Positions 1 to 11,573 of a stretch of DNA of 64,000 nt are shown here, piece by piece (the stretch's first letter is position 1; every line of letters begins with the position of its first letter). The stretch comes from Allantophomopsis cytisporea. Taxonomy: Eukaryota > Ascomycota > Leotiomycetes > Phacidiales > Phacidiaceae. The translations under genes were made by a program, and so were the position numbers. The stretch is taken from the NCBI GenBank assembly GCA_024752435.1, contig CP103025.1:620001-684000 (forward strand), written 5' to 3'. The notes beneath the pieces were generated by a model, which was not told where the DNA came from, did not search any database, and saw only the letters and a list, made by a program, of their open reading frames with translations.

Positions 1-2321
1 ACGAGACAAGAAATCTCTTCACCTCAGGTGTTGAGAAACGCCCATCTATAGTTGAGGTATCATCGTGTATGGACCCTTGGGTAGTGATTGCGGGTCTCTG
101 GGCTGAACAATCTACGGCTTACGTGAGCTCGATGACTGTTTGCAGTGAAGATGGTCAAATTCTTTATGAAATGCAGGTAATCCTTCCGGTTCCGCTGCTG
201 CAAATCTCACCTACCCCGATCTACTGGGATGCAGATACCACCTTCATTATAAACTGGACAGCCTCTACGATACAACCGGTTTCACCGGATATACTTGTTG
301 AAGCAACATCGGCCACAAAAACTATTCTCGATGCAGCATTTGGTCATAAATTCCCAATCTCAGGGGAAGACTTTACCATTCGATTTACTTCGAAAGATCT
401 CTTGGAGGTGACAAAAAACATCTCTAGACGACCACTTACGGAATATGCTCTACTTAAAGGCGAAACCCTCGATCGAGGTCTTATTCGACACAAAGAAGGA
501 GAAGTGACTTTACCAGTCATGTTTAGTGAGTGGCTGGAAAGTCGCCCAGACGACCAATCGGCGACTTATACACCATACGAACAGTACAAGGACATTTATG
601 ATGAACCACACGTCGTCGTAACGCCACTTCCACGAAGAGCATACTTCGCAAAAAAAATAAACTATGTTCTCCCACCCGTCAAAAGGCGTGTGCTCCCGAT
701 TTCAGTATGTACGGTTGACAGTTTACCCTACAAATATGTACAATTTGCGATGTTTAACTCAACACTCACGCACTTTATCGAGATTCATCTTGTCGCTGTG
801 ACACTCATGAAAACGATATTCTCTGGTATTGAATTTCGTGACCCGAGCCTTTTTGTATCTGCTATCAGTTGTCCAACTGCTCAAGAACAAACCGATTACC
901 AGAGGTTGGAGTTTTTGGGGGATAGTTGTTTGAAACTATGTGCAACATTACGCATAATGTCGAAAGAGCTGACATGGCATGAGGGCTACCTCTCAGCTGG
1001 GAAGACCATATTGATTGCGAATTCACGACTGGCGAGGGCTGCTTTGGATCTTGGACTCGACAAATTTATCCTGACGAAAAGGTACACGGCCGCTAAGTGG
1101 AGACCACTTTATAATCATGAAGTTTTATCCAGATCTGGACCAACTCGGACAAGGAATATATCCTCCAAAGTACTTGCTGATGTTGTCGAGGCACTTCTAG
1201 GCGCAGCAATGGCCGATGGAGGTATCTCAAAAGTCCTATCCTGCCTTCAAATTATTCTCCCGGAGGTTGAATGGATCTCTGTTGAAAGCTGTCGAGACAT
1301 CCTGTACAATCATGCGCCTCCCGAAGTCAACTTACCCCCTACTCTTCAACCTCTTGAGGTACTATCAGGACATATCTTCAATCGAAAGTCCTTGATCATC
1401 GATGCAATGACACACGCATCCTCACATAGCGGCACTACAACGTATGAACGCCTTGAGTTCTTAGGAGATGCCATCTTGGAAAGTATCGTCACCAACAAGA
1501 TTTTCGCACACAGATCACAACACCCGCCAAGCGGAATGCACTTGATCCGCGCCGCAGTGGTGAACTCTGATCTCCTGGCCTTTTTCTGCATGGAATGGTC
1601 GATAAACCAACCGACCGTTGATATCTTAGAGAACCGCCTTGCCAAGACTTTTGAGGAGAGAAGATCCAAAACAAAACGATTACTTTGGCAATTTATGCGC
1701 CACAACTTGTCATACGACTCCTGTCGCGAACAAGCAGAAACAATTTCCCGCTACAAGGCGTTGCGAGAGAGTATCATACACGCAATAGCTTCGGGTACGT
1801 CTTTTCCCTGGATTTTGCTTCTGGGTATCAATGCGAACAAGTGGTATTCGGATCTAGTTGAAAGTCTCCTCGGTGCCATATACATAGATTCCGGGTCAAT
1901 CTTAGCATGTGAGGAGATGCTCGAGCGAATTGGATTACTGCCCTATCTGAGAAGAATCCTTGATGAGGATATCCAAACTATGCAACCAAAACAAAGACTA
2001 AGATTGCTCACGTATCCCGCGGAAGTGACTTACATTGTGAATACGAACGACACAAAGAGAGATTGGCGGGGTCAAGCATTGTACACTTGTGAAGTTCGTG
2101 TGCGTGAGCAGAGTATTGTTAAGGTTGATGATGGAGTCAGCAAGGCGGAAGCCATGTTTCGTGCTGCGGATGAAGCTGTTAAGATATATGATAAGTGGAA
2201 GGTTACCAAATTGAGTGAAGAACCAGTGCAGGTGGCTGAAGCTGATGTAGATGAGGTAATGGGCGAAGCAGATGAGCCCGTAAAGCCGGATGACGATGTA
2301 GATGAGATGGATACCTCCTAG
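1..2321 (+). CDS. dcl2: Dicer-like endoribonuclease, C-terminal part (5'-truncated by window edge)
   Basis: The frame is open from base 3 of the window through the ATG at 69 to TAG at 2319, so this is the 3' part of a longer gene whose helicase and dimerisation domains lie upstream. Counting from codon 69, the first RNase III domain carries RLEFLGD near residue 278 and an ADVVEALLGA block near 365. The second carries YERLEFLGDAIL near 457 and SDLVESLLGAIYIDSG near 593. These are the paired acidic Mg2+-binding signatures of Dicer. A short divergent dsRNA-binding-like tail and an acidic end follow. Dicers cut double-stranded RNA into small RNAs for RNA silencing and antiviral defence. The stretch WHEGYLSAGK followed by a KWRPLY block matches my recollection of fungal DCL2 rather than DCL1; that paralogue call is less sure than the family. 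No intron is needed in this part. Confidence 0.93.
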   Translation, partial: ETRNLFTSGVEKRPSIVEVSSCMDPWVVIAGLWAEQSTAYVSSMTVCSEDGQILYEMQVILPVPLLQISPTPIYWDADTTFIINWTASTIQPVSPDILVEATSATKTILDAAFGHKFPISGEDFTIRFTSKDLLEVTKNISRRPLTEYALLKGETLDRGLIRHKEGEVTLPVMFSEWLESRPDDQSATYTPYEQYKDIYDEPHVVVTPLPRRAYFAKKINYVLPPVKRRVLPISVCTVDSLPYKYVQFAMFNSTLTHFIEIHLVAVTLMKTIFSGIEFRDPSLFVSAISCPTAQEQTDYQRLEFLGDSCLKLCATLRIMSKELTWHEGYLSAGKTILIANSRLARAALDLGLDKFILTKRYTAAKWRPLYNHEVLSRSGPTRTRNISSKVLADVVEALLGAAMADGGISKVLSCLQIILPEVEWISVESCRDILYNHAPPEVNLPPTLQPLEVLSGHIFNRKSLIIDAMTHASSHSGTTTYERLEFLGDAILESIVTNKIFAHRSQHPPSGMHLIRAAVVNSDLLAFFCMEWSINQPTVDILENRLAKTFEERRSKTKRLLWQFMRHNLSYDSCREQAETISRYKALRESIIHAIASGTSFPWILLLGINANKWYSDLVESLLGAIYIDSGSILACEEMLERIGLLPYLRRILDEDIQTMQPKQRLRLLTYPAEVTYIVNTNDTKRDWRGQALYTCEVRVREQSIVKVDDGVSKAEAMFRAADEAVKIYDKWKVTKLSEEPVQVAEADVDEVMGEADEPVKPDDDVDEMDTS

Positions 2322-4430
2322 ATGTTCTACACATCTTGTTAGTGTTCACCGGTGAGAGATTATTGCAATAGCCGAAACAAAACATTATAACATGAGTAGC
2401 AATCGGAAGGCATGAAGGACAATAAAATCTACTTGATATTATTCGATTTGACCTCGCGTCTTGAAATGAGCAGAGCTGATTGGTTGGATATCATGCACTT
2501 TCAGAACTCACCTTTTTAAATTAAAAATCGAACTAAGACATATAGCTTAGAAACTATAAGTATTAGCTCAAGCCCTACTAAGTTTTAAACTCATAGAGAA
2601 TCCCTAACATATCTAATGCATTTTTGGTATCATGTGTCTCATCCTCCGGTAGCATTCAAACTCATTGTATGGTGTCGACTCAGGACTTCTCTCAACACCT
2701 TGCATACTCGAGCAGGTGAGATGGCAGTTGACAGCAACAAAGTCTCTCTATCCCACAACCTCGTCCACCTTGTTTTCCTCGAGATTTGTACCATGTCCAG
2801 CCATATAGGAGAGTTTTCATGCTCGTCAGTTAGTCTCCAGTCACCGTAGTAGTCCTTGCCAACGTCGCCTGGTTTTCCGTAGCCAAATTCTCTCATCCGG
2901 CTCTATCTTTCTCATGTAAGCAATCATGCATATTGATCCAAGGCTGTATAGTAAGTAATAGTGGGGTAGGATGCTAGTAAGTGTGTCTATATATTACCAG
3001 ACAAGCTATATCTTCTACCTCGGCTGCAGATTTCATCTATCTTGATAATCTACTCAACTATCATCTACGGTAGTTAGGTCTTGAATATATCTCACAGTAA
3101 ATAAATCATATATATACATATATATAAATGTGACTTTCTGCAGAATGGCAGAGGGCTATATTCGGGTGACTGTGATATCAAATCGGATGAAAAAGAGAAA
3201 AAGGATATGCTGTTTCAAAACAATCTCCTCTAACTGTGACTGATATATCATGATATACCTGTTATTATATATATATGCATACTCTTAGCATGTAAGTTCT
3301 TACAGTCAATTATAAACTAGATTCCGAAGAGCATATATCTAATTCTAAAATTCTAAATTCAAGATATACGAAACTTAAAGATATGACAACGACGAAGAAT
3401 ATTACGTGATAGAAGGTATGGTCACACATACAAGATTTGCCACTGAGAAGCTCAATGAAATTATACATACGCGCCTCTACGGAATCAGAGTATACGGAAA
3501 CTCTGGAATCAGAACTGGCACAGAGAGTATTGTACAATGGGAGAACGGACTGGAAACCTTGGCTAGCCAGACAGCTGATTCGGAGTTTCGATACGAACAG
3601 AGCCAGAGTAGCGTAGTCAATATCATTGTGGATTCTACTGTGGGTTGCGCGACACAGGGGTGCGGTACAGACACTCCCATTCCGTGCTATCTATCATCGC
3701 AGCTACAGCTTCACATTTAAAGTTCACGGGCCACTTGAACTCTCTACGCATAGACCACAAGCATTGCTATCCCAACTTCACCATCTATACTGGCCAGATC
3801 TTTAGGGTTGTAACCCTTGCGAGCCTCTTAATAATCCTACTAAAGAGGTTATTTGGAAGAGAGCCTCTCCAGGCACTCTAGCAGCTCGACATTTTCCGTG
3901 TTGCGAATACTTCTATATACCTAAAGTAGCCTTTATCCTTGCTAGAACATTTTCGTACGAATACATCTACTTTTCCCCAGTAGTTGAAGGGTTATTATCC
4001 CCGTGCTTTTCGGCAATTAAAGGTCGACCCGGGCTAAATTCAAGCCACGCTGCCACCCCATTCATGGCACGCGGGTGCAGGTACTACTATATTGAGGTTG
4101 TGATATCCAAAGCGAGTGTAGAGAAGGCACGACACCGTGATCGAAGTCTATGTATTTCCATATCTAGTCCGGAGGCTCAAGCTCTCGAGGCCCGAACTCT
4201 CCCACCTGTCACCTCGTCAAGAGTTCTTGGCCACTTGTTTCTCCGGTACTTTGCAGAATTACAAGTATCTAGGTATCTACGTACATAGACCGAAGTATGA
4301 TTTGCTATCTTTCTTATATAATACCATCTATACACCGTGCACCAGTCGATGCCTTGTTGTAACCTCTATACGAGGTACTAGGGAATGATAATTTTCACGC
4401 TGTCTTCGATGCTTTTTGGTCGCTTCTTAG
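2322..4430. other. AT-rich intergenic region, no supportable gene
   Basis: This holds the 3' flank of the Dicer gene and then AT-rich sequence with tatata runs around 3110-3130 and 3265-3275. Open frames are all short, overlap on both strands and resemble nothing I know. It could be an old, mutated repeat, but no ends or coding relics are visible. Confidence 0.6.
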
Positions 4431-5690
4431 AAGTCCCTCGGCGACTGCTCTTTTACATTCACCTCCGCTCTTGAGGAAAAGCTCGGGAAAACTTACGCTT
4501 CGAAAAAGGAAGACCACAGTACTGCCAACAAAGCAAGTTCTTCGGAGTTATCCCCGGCGGCAGAAAGTGCCACTGACACTTATCCAGAAGATGGACTAGC
4601 TGCATGGCTGGTTGTCTTGGGATGCTTCTGCGTGTTCTTCGTGACTTTTGCCTACGCCAACGCTCTTGGGTTTGGGGGGAAGAAAGACATTGCCATGGGG
4701 AAGTAACAATGGGCTGACCACATCGTCTGTCTAGTGCCTACGAAGCATACTATTTACAGACAATTCTCGATCGCAAAAGTCCCTCAAATGTCTCATGGAT
4801 CGGTTCAATTCTGAGCTTCTGTCAATTCTCAGCTGGCGTGATCTCAAGTCCAGTCACGAACCGGTATGGGCCTAGAGTAGGCGCCCTAGATCTCCAACTC
4901 GTTATCTTGGACGATATGCGTCTCGAAAAGTGTATCCCGTACTGATTGACCCTTTAGGTGGTCATCTGGCCTGGTATAATCCTATACGTAGCATCAGTAA
5001 TGTTGACTAGTGTTTGCAAGGAATACTATCAGTTCCTTCTTGCACGAGGTATCCTTGGCAGTATAACGAATGGCTTTACATACGCACCAGCGATAGCCAT
5101 CCTTGGACGATACTTCCATGCGCGCTGAGCGATAGCTATGGATATCGCATCTTCGGGGCCCTGACTTGGTGGGATTATTATTTCCCATCATACTCAGCCG
5201 GCTGTTCAATCACAGTTCCACAGGCTTTGGCTGGGCTGTTCGCATAATTGGCTTCATGATAATAGCTTTATGCTTGGTCGCTATGGTCACGGGTATCCCT
5301 CGTGTGCCTCCAAGAACAGACTCATATCTTCTACTCGATGATTTTAAGAAACCAGCCTACACAATTTAGGTCGTAGGAGTATTCTTGATATTCGTCAGAT
5401 TAAACACGCCTTTTCCCTACATTTCAACATTTGCTCGATTCCACGGTATGAACGATGATCTATCATTATACCTAGTTGCTATCCTCAACTCTGCATCCAT
5501 GATCGGACGCCTTGTGAGTGAATTATTGCTCAGCATACCGGCCGCTTGGATCTCCTCTACACCGGTGGTCTTTATCAGCTACCTTGGTCTTTTGCTGGAT
5601 AAGAACGACCCCAACGGCTGCGATAATCATCTTTGCTGTACTTTTTCGCTACACCTCTGAGAATATTCTTGCCTAATATCAAAGGATATC
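4431..5690 (+). pseudogene. Decayed MFS monocarboxylate-type transporter
   Basis: Conceptual translation across frames gives the opening of a fungal monocarboxylate-transporter-like MFS protein. There is a hydrophilic N-terminus, then PEDGLAAWLVVLG and a first membrane helix (about 4581-4670). A likely intron ends at the acceptor near 4730. Next come a segment reading VSWIGSILSFCQFSAGVIS (about 4790-4850), a third block with LLARGILGS and AILGRYFHAR (about 5030-5125), and later helices with FARFHGMNDDLS and ILNSASMIGR (about 5420-5510). It is broken by TGA at 5126 and TAG at 5367, by frame changes between blocks (about 5150-5170, and after 5510), by loss of a convincing start codon and by loss of the last helices. 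An intact ancestor would have been a plasma-membrane permease for small acids. It ends just before the convergent oxygenase gene. Confidence 0.85.
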
Positions 5691-5734
5691 CCCAGGGGTT
5701 CTATGTTCAGATTAAAACCATCTACTCAAGGTTC

Positions 5735-6721
5735 TCACACAGCTATCTTTTTAGTCTTTTCTTCTACCTTCTCCTCTACACCTCCCCCATAAATATCCTT
5801 CATAATCCTCCTCCTCAGCTCTCCCACCGTCATCCCCGGCTCAAGCACAATTCCATTCGAAATATACTTCCCTCTTGCTTTCCCCGCCACCACCGGCTCC
5901 AACACCGTCTCCGGCGCTGCATTCCCAAAATACGCCATGGTCAACCTTTCTTTGTCATATGGCACCCCATCAAACGTAACCCTGTGCAACGTAGCTTTCA
6001 GCTTTTCCCCTGACCAGAAACTCAACGCATCGCCTACGTTAACTAATATGTAATCATTGATACAGGGAGCTTGAACCCATTTCCCTGATGGTGATATGAC
6101 TTCAAGTCCTGGCGCATTTTGGAAAAGAAGTGTGACGGAACCGGCATCAGTGTGAGGAACCATTCGGGAATCTGCCTGTTTGGAGGAGCGAGCCGGATAA
6201 CATAGCATGCGGAATGAATTTCCGTTACCAGCGGCTTCGTCATGGGCTTTGGAGAAGAAATCTGGGTCTGGGAGATCCATTGCCAATGCAAAACATTGCA
6301 GCAATTTGATGACGAGGGAATGGCATTGGTGCTTGAATTCTTCGACCTTTAGAGTGTGTTCATGCCAGAATGGAGGTATGGAGGATTGGTGGACAGTGAG
6401 GGAGCCGGGAGTGCCGCCAAACCACATTGACATCTTGTCGTCTTTATACTGGTCTATGAAAGAGCCCATGTACCCAATAGATTTTGAGGTGATGGGCCAT
6501 GGTTCTTTTTCTGACTCGGACAAGGAGAAGAAGGATTGAGAGAGCGAGAAGAGTTCATTAACCGAAGCTGTAGGAATAGGATGGTTCTTCAACATGAGGA
6601 ATCCCCATTTTGAAAAGGCGTCAGTGATTTCTTTGGCGATGTGAAGTTGGGAGGAGCGAGAGTCGATTTCTGAGATATCGATTATAGGGAAAGGTAACTT
6701 TTCTTGCTGGCTTTGATCCAT
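5735..6721 (-). CDS. 2-oxoglutarate/Fe(II) oxygenase, isopenicillin N synthase-like
   Basis: A 328-residue single-exon protein whose start at 6721 gives MDQSQQEKLPFPIIDISEI, the usual N-terminal PxIDxS-type opening of this superfamily. The DIOX_N half has FSKWGFLMLKNHPI. The catalytic half has the iron-binding HxD in VPHTDAGS, the distal iron-binding His in ATLHRVTF and an Arg/Thr pair in ERLTMAYF that should hold the 2-oxoglutarate carboxylate. All three metal ligands are present and the length is typical, so it is probably active. The substrate cannot be read from sequence; fungal members act in secondary metabolism, hydroxylation or detoxification. No biosynthetic cluster surrounds it; its neighbours are a transporter relic and a redox-enzyme relic, so it may be a survivor of a lost accessory cluster (inference). 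Confidence 0.92.
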   Translation of the reverse strand: MDQSQQEKLPFPIIDISEIDSRSSQLHIAKEITDAFSKWGFLMLKNHPIPTASVNELFSLSQSFFSLSESEKEPWPITSKSIGYMGSFIDQYKDDKMSMWFGGTPGSLTVHQSSIPPFWHEHTLKVEEFKHQCHSLVIKLLQCFALAMDLPDPDFFSKAHDEAAGNGNSFRMLCYPARSSKQADSRMVPHTDAGSVTLLFQNAPGLEVISPSGKWVQAPCINDYILVNVGDALSFWSGEKLKATLHRVTFDGVPYDKERLTMAYFGNAAPETVLEPVVAGKARGKYISNGIVLEPGMTVGELRRRIMKDIYGGGVEEKVEEKTKKIAV

Positions 6722-8189
6722 ACTGAGTGCTTGAAGTGAGTTTGAGGATTCGTTTGTAACTCAAAGTCAAGCACTTGCAGTATATTGTGTAGCGCGGCTA
6801 ATTGATTAGAAGAATTTGCCTCGATTCTGGCCGCAAGTAGTCACTTGAGAGGTAGGTTTCAGTAAGCGACTACAGACACGTTGAAGCTATCCAAAGTGAT
6901 TCCTAGATAATGTAACTAGGCGTTGACCTGACGAAAAGCAATCCGAAATAATACTTTTTCGCAGATTAGACAAACGTATATTATTCCTTCACCAGCTAAG
7001 AGGAGTGTATTTAAGCGTGCAGACCGCTATCACCCCATTTTTGGTAAGTGAGTGTAGGTGCCGCCTGTAATCGCTTCCTGCTTCCCCACTTCCCCACTTC
7101 CCTGCTTCCTGCACCTCAACCGACGCAACCTTCTAGTAACACCACAAAAGATCGCCTTTGTCGGCTACATAGTTTGAACGTATTTTTAGGGAGAAAACTT
7201 TGGTCAGTAAGACTATTTGGAATTTATCGAAGTAAAAACGATCGTCAAGGCCAGCAAGGCACTCGTGGCTGCAGGTGATCCAAACAGACTCTCAGATGAT
7301 AGGAGATAAGATGCCCGATTTGCAATCTAGGTACTTTGCTCGCTGAGTGCCCCACCTATGATTGCTTGGTATCTTATCTTGGGCAGTATACTAATATTCA
7401 GTAACTGAGGTGAGGCCTCAATATCAAGTATCACTTGTGCGGAGCCGTTGAAACTTACAATATCTCCTTTAAAAACATTGAAGCTGCCTCATACTGCCTT
7501 GAGTACCCAGAATGGCACCATTTGTATTCTCGGACGACTCTAAGATATGGGGATTTCAAACCGGGAAAGTTCTTCAACGCTCTACTGGTTGATGTAAGGT
7601 TGAACGATTGAATCAACATTAGTGGATAGGAGAAGGATGATCTGGCGTTGGTTAAGGAATAGATGTTTATGGGTGACGATCACTCAATTCCCAAGATGTT
7701 CGTGGATGGTATTCATGCAATTCGAATCGCATTTCAATTGGTACATTTGTTTTCTTACTGCTTGTTTGATGGAGACATTTGCAATTGATATAGATACTCT
7801 GATAACATCAACTGAAGCTTTACTACTCTGACCCTTCATGCAAATGATAGATAAAAAGAGAGATGTTTCCCTCAGGCTATGTACGCGACTTAACAACAGT
7901 GTCTTAAACGCTCGTGTTGCAACAAATGTGGCCATTTTCAAGCTCTTCTCGGGTATTTATGAGCTCGTTGTAGAGCATGTAAACATTCATGGATCTCATT
8001 GGATTTCAACATCAGGCCTGATCAACTATGAATCTCCAGATGAGGATGAACAATCCCCTGTTCCTTATTTCGATGACAATCATGCTGGTGAGTGGCTGGC
8101 CCTTGTCCACAAGATCGCGACCCCGTTCGCTCTCCAACGGTAACTAAAGACGCATGGGAGACTTTATCCGCACGCGACCTATAATCGAC
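6722..8189. other. Intergenic region upstream of the oxygenase, no clear gene
   Basis: It contains the oxygenase promoter side (minus strand, from 6722 up). A short open frame at 7838-8143 (plus) might be a remnant of the N-terminal part of the following pseudogene, but I could not tie it to that family. A cttccccactt duplication lies near 7080-7110. Confidence 0.5.
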
Positions 8190-8688
8190 GTCGAACAGAT
8201 CTGGAGAGGGACTCGGCGGGGCAGTTGCTAGTCTCGCTCTTTCACCACGAGATCATGCCCGAGCTCTTAGGTTTTAATGTGCACATGGAGCAGCTGTCGG
8301 TCCAAACGCTATAAGCCGCGAAGGAGCTTCCCAAGTTCAGCATCTCAGGTACCGGTACGCCTTACACATATCGGTCGACAACGCTGACTCAAGCCGTGCG
8401 GCTATAGCATCAGCCGCCCTGGCCCAGTACTTGCAGCTCATCCGGGGAACGGGTTCGATGGGTGTCTCAAAGGCGTGGAAACGAATCCAAGCAGGCTATC
8501 CCTTATCACAAAGTGCCGACAGTACGAAGACTTGGCAGCGGCATGAGGCGCGGATGGGCGAGATATTGGATCCTGAGGCCCAGTTCTCGCACATGATCCA
8601 CTGCACCAACCGCGTGCGGATCGGCCCGCGCCAGCTTGCCGCCTGGCTTTCTCCACATGTGTGGAGTGCGGACCGATCCACATCCTGA
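8190..8688 (+). pseudogene. Decayed iron-containing redox enzyme (haem-oxygenase-like fold)
   Basis: Two reading frames join into a recognisable C-terminal half of the fungal iron-containing redox enzyme family. The first has SLFHHEIMPELLGFNMHMEQ (about 8235-8300). The second has YRYALHISVDNADSSRAAIA (about 8352-8410) and then an open stretch to the stop at 8686. It is disabled by an in-frame TAA at 8312 and by a one-base frame change near 8345-8350. The metal-ligand motif usually written DNADSGHA has Ser-Arg in place of Gly-His, another sign of decay. Intact relatives are di-iron proteins with a haem-oxygenase-like helical bundle, often found in natural-product loci. The 5' half is not recognisable. 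The family assignment rests on motif memory. Confidence 0.7.
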
Positions 8689-10634
8689 AAAGGATATTTC
8701 CTTCGTGCGTTGTCGTGGAAGGGAAAGATGTTCGGCAAATTCATGCAATCCATAGTTGAGGATGTCCGGGCATGGATTGGCTGCCTAGCACCGACGGTGA
8801 CGAGAAGCCACAAGAGCGAGTCTCCCGCACTAGCATGCGGTTGGGAGACACGGCTACGTAGAGACTACACTTGCACCCTCCAATCATGATATTGCCTTGC
8901 TCAGCCAATTTTCTCCCCATAGCACTGTCCCTCTCTGATAGGAGAATACATTTTGCCAGGAGATTTTGACCACACCCCATTCAACGCCTGTGCCCGAACA
9001 GAGTACATCTTCATTCAAGTGGAGCGACCCCGGCCTCCATAGCAGTGGCTCTCGGAGAGCCAGTGGACCATGATTTGGCTGTCCATCTTCATGAAGAAAC
9101 ATGAGCATGCATCTGCGCTTGAGTTCACGCAGTGGCCGCCGCTCTATCTCCCAGCGGGAGGTTTGAACGCGCGGCTGTCTCTCCAGTTCGTACATCCGTG
9201 TCTTCTCGAGAACGTCAGCAGCTCCCCGCACAACACAGCCAACCATCTCCCCTCACAGGTGGTACAGCTTCTGCACACCGAGTCAAACTTTACTCCCAAG
9301 ACGTCAAGTGTCGCTGGTATTGGCGAGTATCTCAGCGTGAGCTATCATCCTAGTATCGTTCCCCTTGATTTACAGATGGTACGCCGCTACCAGCGCCCTG
9401 AGCTAGCTTGTTTTTAAAGATGTGCTTGTTCTTGGGGGATGGAATGAGGATGCGTCGTTATATGCTATGACGTTTGCATGCGCAATGCTGGGCTGTGTAA
9501 TGCGGCCTTTCCAGAATGGTGCGATGCTGCTTGGCCTTGCACGCCTTCCTTGATCTAGAGATTTGGGTAGCTAGCGTTGACGACTTCTTATTTTGAGAAA
9601 GAGGGGGAAGCGTTGCAGCCACTCATCAAAAGGAAAGCATTTTTTTCTGAGGGGTGTTCGGAAGAACTTAGAGCAGATGTATATAAACATAGCGAGTTTG
9701 TAAAAAAATAAATAAAAAAAAAGGTTACGAATTAGGACAGACACGGATCGACAAAGCGCTTGAGTTAATTAATAAAGACAAATATCGATGAAGCGTTTAC
9801 TTTTCGAAAAATAGGTACACGTAGTAAAAAAGGAAAAGAGCAACTTAAATATGATATCGATGTATGTTTAAGGCGGTGCCCGGCTTGCTCCTACTGCCAG
9901 TCCATTGCGCAACAAGAGATCGACTAGCTGTCTGACATGGATATCCATATAGAAAGAAAACAAACGCAGAGGATATCATCATTGTCATTCATCGTTAATG
10001 GTCATTATCATTCTTCGTAGAGCGCCCGCGCCTAAATCCCAGGATATCAAGAGGATATTGGAGATAACCCAATATGTCTTCGCTAGTTCCCAAACGTATC
10101 ATCAACCATCGTTCAAAGAAGTAAACTCCACTATCATAGATGGAAAACATGCAGGTACGCCTTCGATTTCTCGCCTAACTCGCACCGCATCGGCCAAGGA
10201 TCGACAATAGGATGCACAAGGCTGACTCGACGGTATCGGGATGACCACGTCCCTCTCGACACGTCGAAACGAATCTGCCTTATCGTCGCTTGGGCAACAA
10301 TGATGATGCAACATCAACAAAGGGACCAACATAAAAAAGTATTCTCAAGATCGATCAAAAGACGAAACAATGCACCTCTGCAGACTGTGACTCAACGGTG
10401 ATTGTGGCGAAATTCTAAGTTGGCTTGAACAAAATTTGCCTTTCGCCACTGATGGTGGCGATTACCAGGCACTCAAGAAGTGACATACGGTAGGGTATAT
10501 ATCATATGACACCCAGATGGTGATAATACTCCGCAGGTTGACAAGTTTTGCAAGATAGACAGTCGTCCTGTCTTCTTCCTTCCACAGGGACGTATGTGTA
10601 CTTTCCGTTATTTTTCAGGAGTGTGATGCTCTTT
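8689..10634. other. Non-coding region downstream of the redox-enzyme relic
   Basis: Sequence to about 9410 is GC-richer, with overlapping open frames on both strands and no known motif; it may be further decayed coding DNA. From about 9590 to 9900 it is A-rich, including an A-run around 9700-9722. The last 600 bases contain the 3' flank of the zinc-finger gene (minus strand). Confidence 0.5.
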
Positions 10635-11573
10635 TCATCTCTTGGTCTTCTTCCCTCGTAATTTCTTCGCTTCGCTTCTTTTCGTTTCCTCTCGGTCTTG
10701 ATGCCTTTGGTTGATGGCCACATTATATATCGGGAGAGATGTTTGACGAGATCCACGAGATGGGGGCTGGCTGCCCCTCGGTATCAATTCGTCCTTTATG
10801 TGCGCACTCACCTCCGTGTACGCAGTCGCATGAGCATAGCACTCGCCACTTATGAGTCCTTTGCGACCCATATACTTGATGAGCTCGAAGTCTGGTCGCT
10901 CGCCGTTAATTTCGTTCGTTCGATAATGCTTGTTCAAGATGTGGCGCATCCGATTATTCCAATTCAACCTTGCATCGAGGTTATCGAAGGTTTTATCGCA
11001 AAATATACACAGGGTTTTTGGAACAGGTTCATGACCGCGGAAATGACTCAGATTGTGTTGTAGCCACTGGTTCTCGGAATAGAAGATCTCTGTACAACAG
11101 AATGAGAACGTACACGGAAGAACAACACTTGATGTTTCCTGCTCTGGTGGCACTACAGGAACATTGAACAACGGACGATGATTGAGCCGCTGAAATGCCG
11201 GTGGAAATATGTCGCTCACGGAATCAAACTCCATGGTAGGTCGGGTAGCAACCATCAGATTTATACGATCAAATGATTGTAAGAGATCGGTCGTTTGCCC
11301 TACAGATCCTGGATGGCTAGAGATGCTGGTAGCTGACGTGGGCGATGAGAATGCCGATGCATCACTGAAAACACTGCTTCCAGATGACGATGATGAGTTA
11401 CTCTGGAGAGTGTGGGATCTGGTCGTTGACTGCTTCCTCGCATCTCTCGTGGCGGAGACAGCTAGCTTCTGATCTGTGGCGACTGTCAAGCCGGTTCGAT
11501 AGGTTGGCTTACGTTCGTATCCAACGACATAAGTTCCCTCGTTCCATTCCCGCAGTCCTGATGAATTGGCCAT
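10635..11573 (-). CDS. C2H2 zinc-finger protein, putative transcription factor
   Basis: A protein of 312 residues from the ATG at 11573; an in-frame GTG twelve bases upstream is not preferred. The N-terminal half is Ser/Thr-rich and of low complexity. The middle has two finger-like units: one with CTFSFCCTEIF and then paired His (QHNLSHF), one with CIFCDKTF and then RHILNKHY. The spacing is looser than the classic C-x2-C-x12-H-x3-H, as in many fungal-specific regulators. The tail is strongly basic (EAKKLRGKKTKR), a likely nuclear signal. A GTGAGT at 10811-10806 could be a splice donor, so the last 50-60 residues are uncertain. It probably binds nucleic acid in the nucleus; the target is unknown. 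A very long 5' flank (about 2 kb, with pyrimidine repeats) precedes it. Confidence 0.8.
   Translation of the reverse strand: MANSSGLREWNEGTYVVGYERKPTYRTGLTVATDQKLAVSATRDARKQSTTRSHTLQSNSSSSSGSSVFSDASAFSSPTSATSISSHPGSVGQTTDLLQSFDRINLMVATRPTMEFDSVSDIFPPAFQRLNHRPLFNVPVVPPEQETSSVVLPCTFSFCCTEIFYSENQWLQHNLSHFRGHEPVPKTLCIFCDKTFDNLDARLNWNNRMRHILNKHYRTNEINGERPDFELIKYMGRKGLISGECYAHATAYTEVSAHIKDELIPRGSQPPSRGSRQTSLPIYNVAINQRHQDREETKRSEAKKLRGKKTKR

Noticed and set aside
8689..9420. Possible extension of the iron-redox enzyme relic or a second gene
   Set aside because: Open frames exist on both strands, but no residue pattern could be tied to a family.
10705..10811. Possible last intron in the zinc-finger gene
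   Set aside because: A GTGAGT donor is present but the unspliced frame is open, so the simpler single-exon model was kept.
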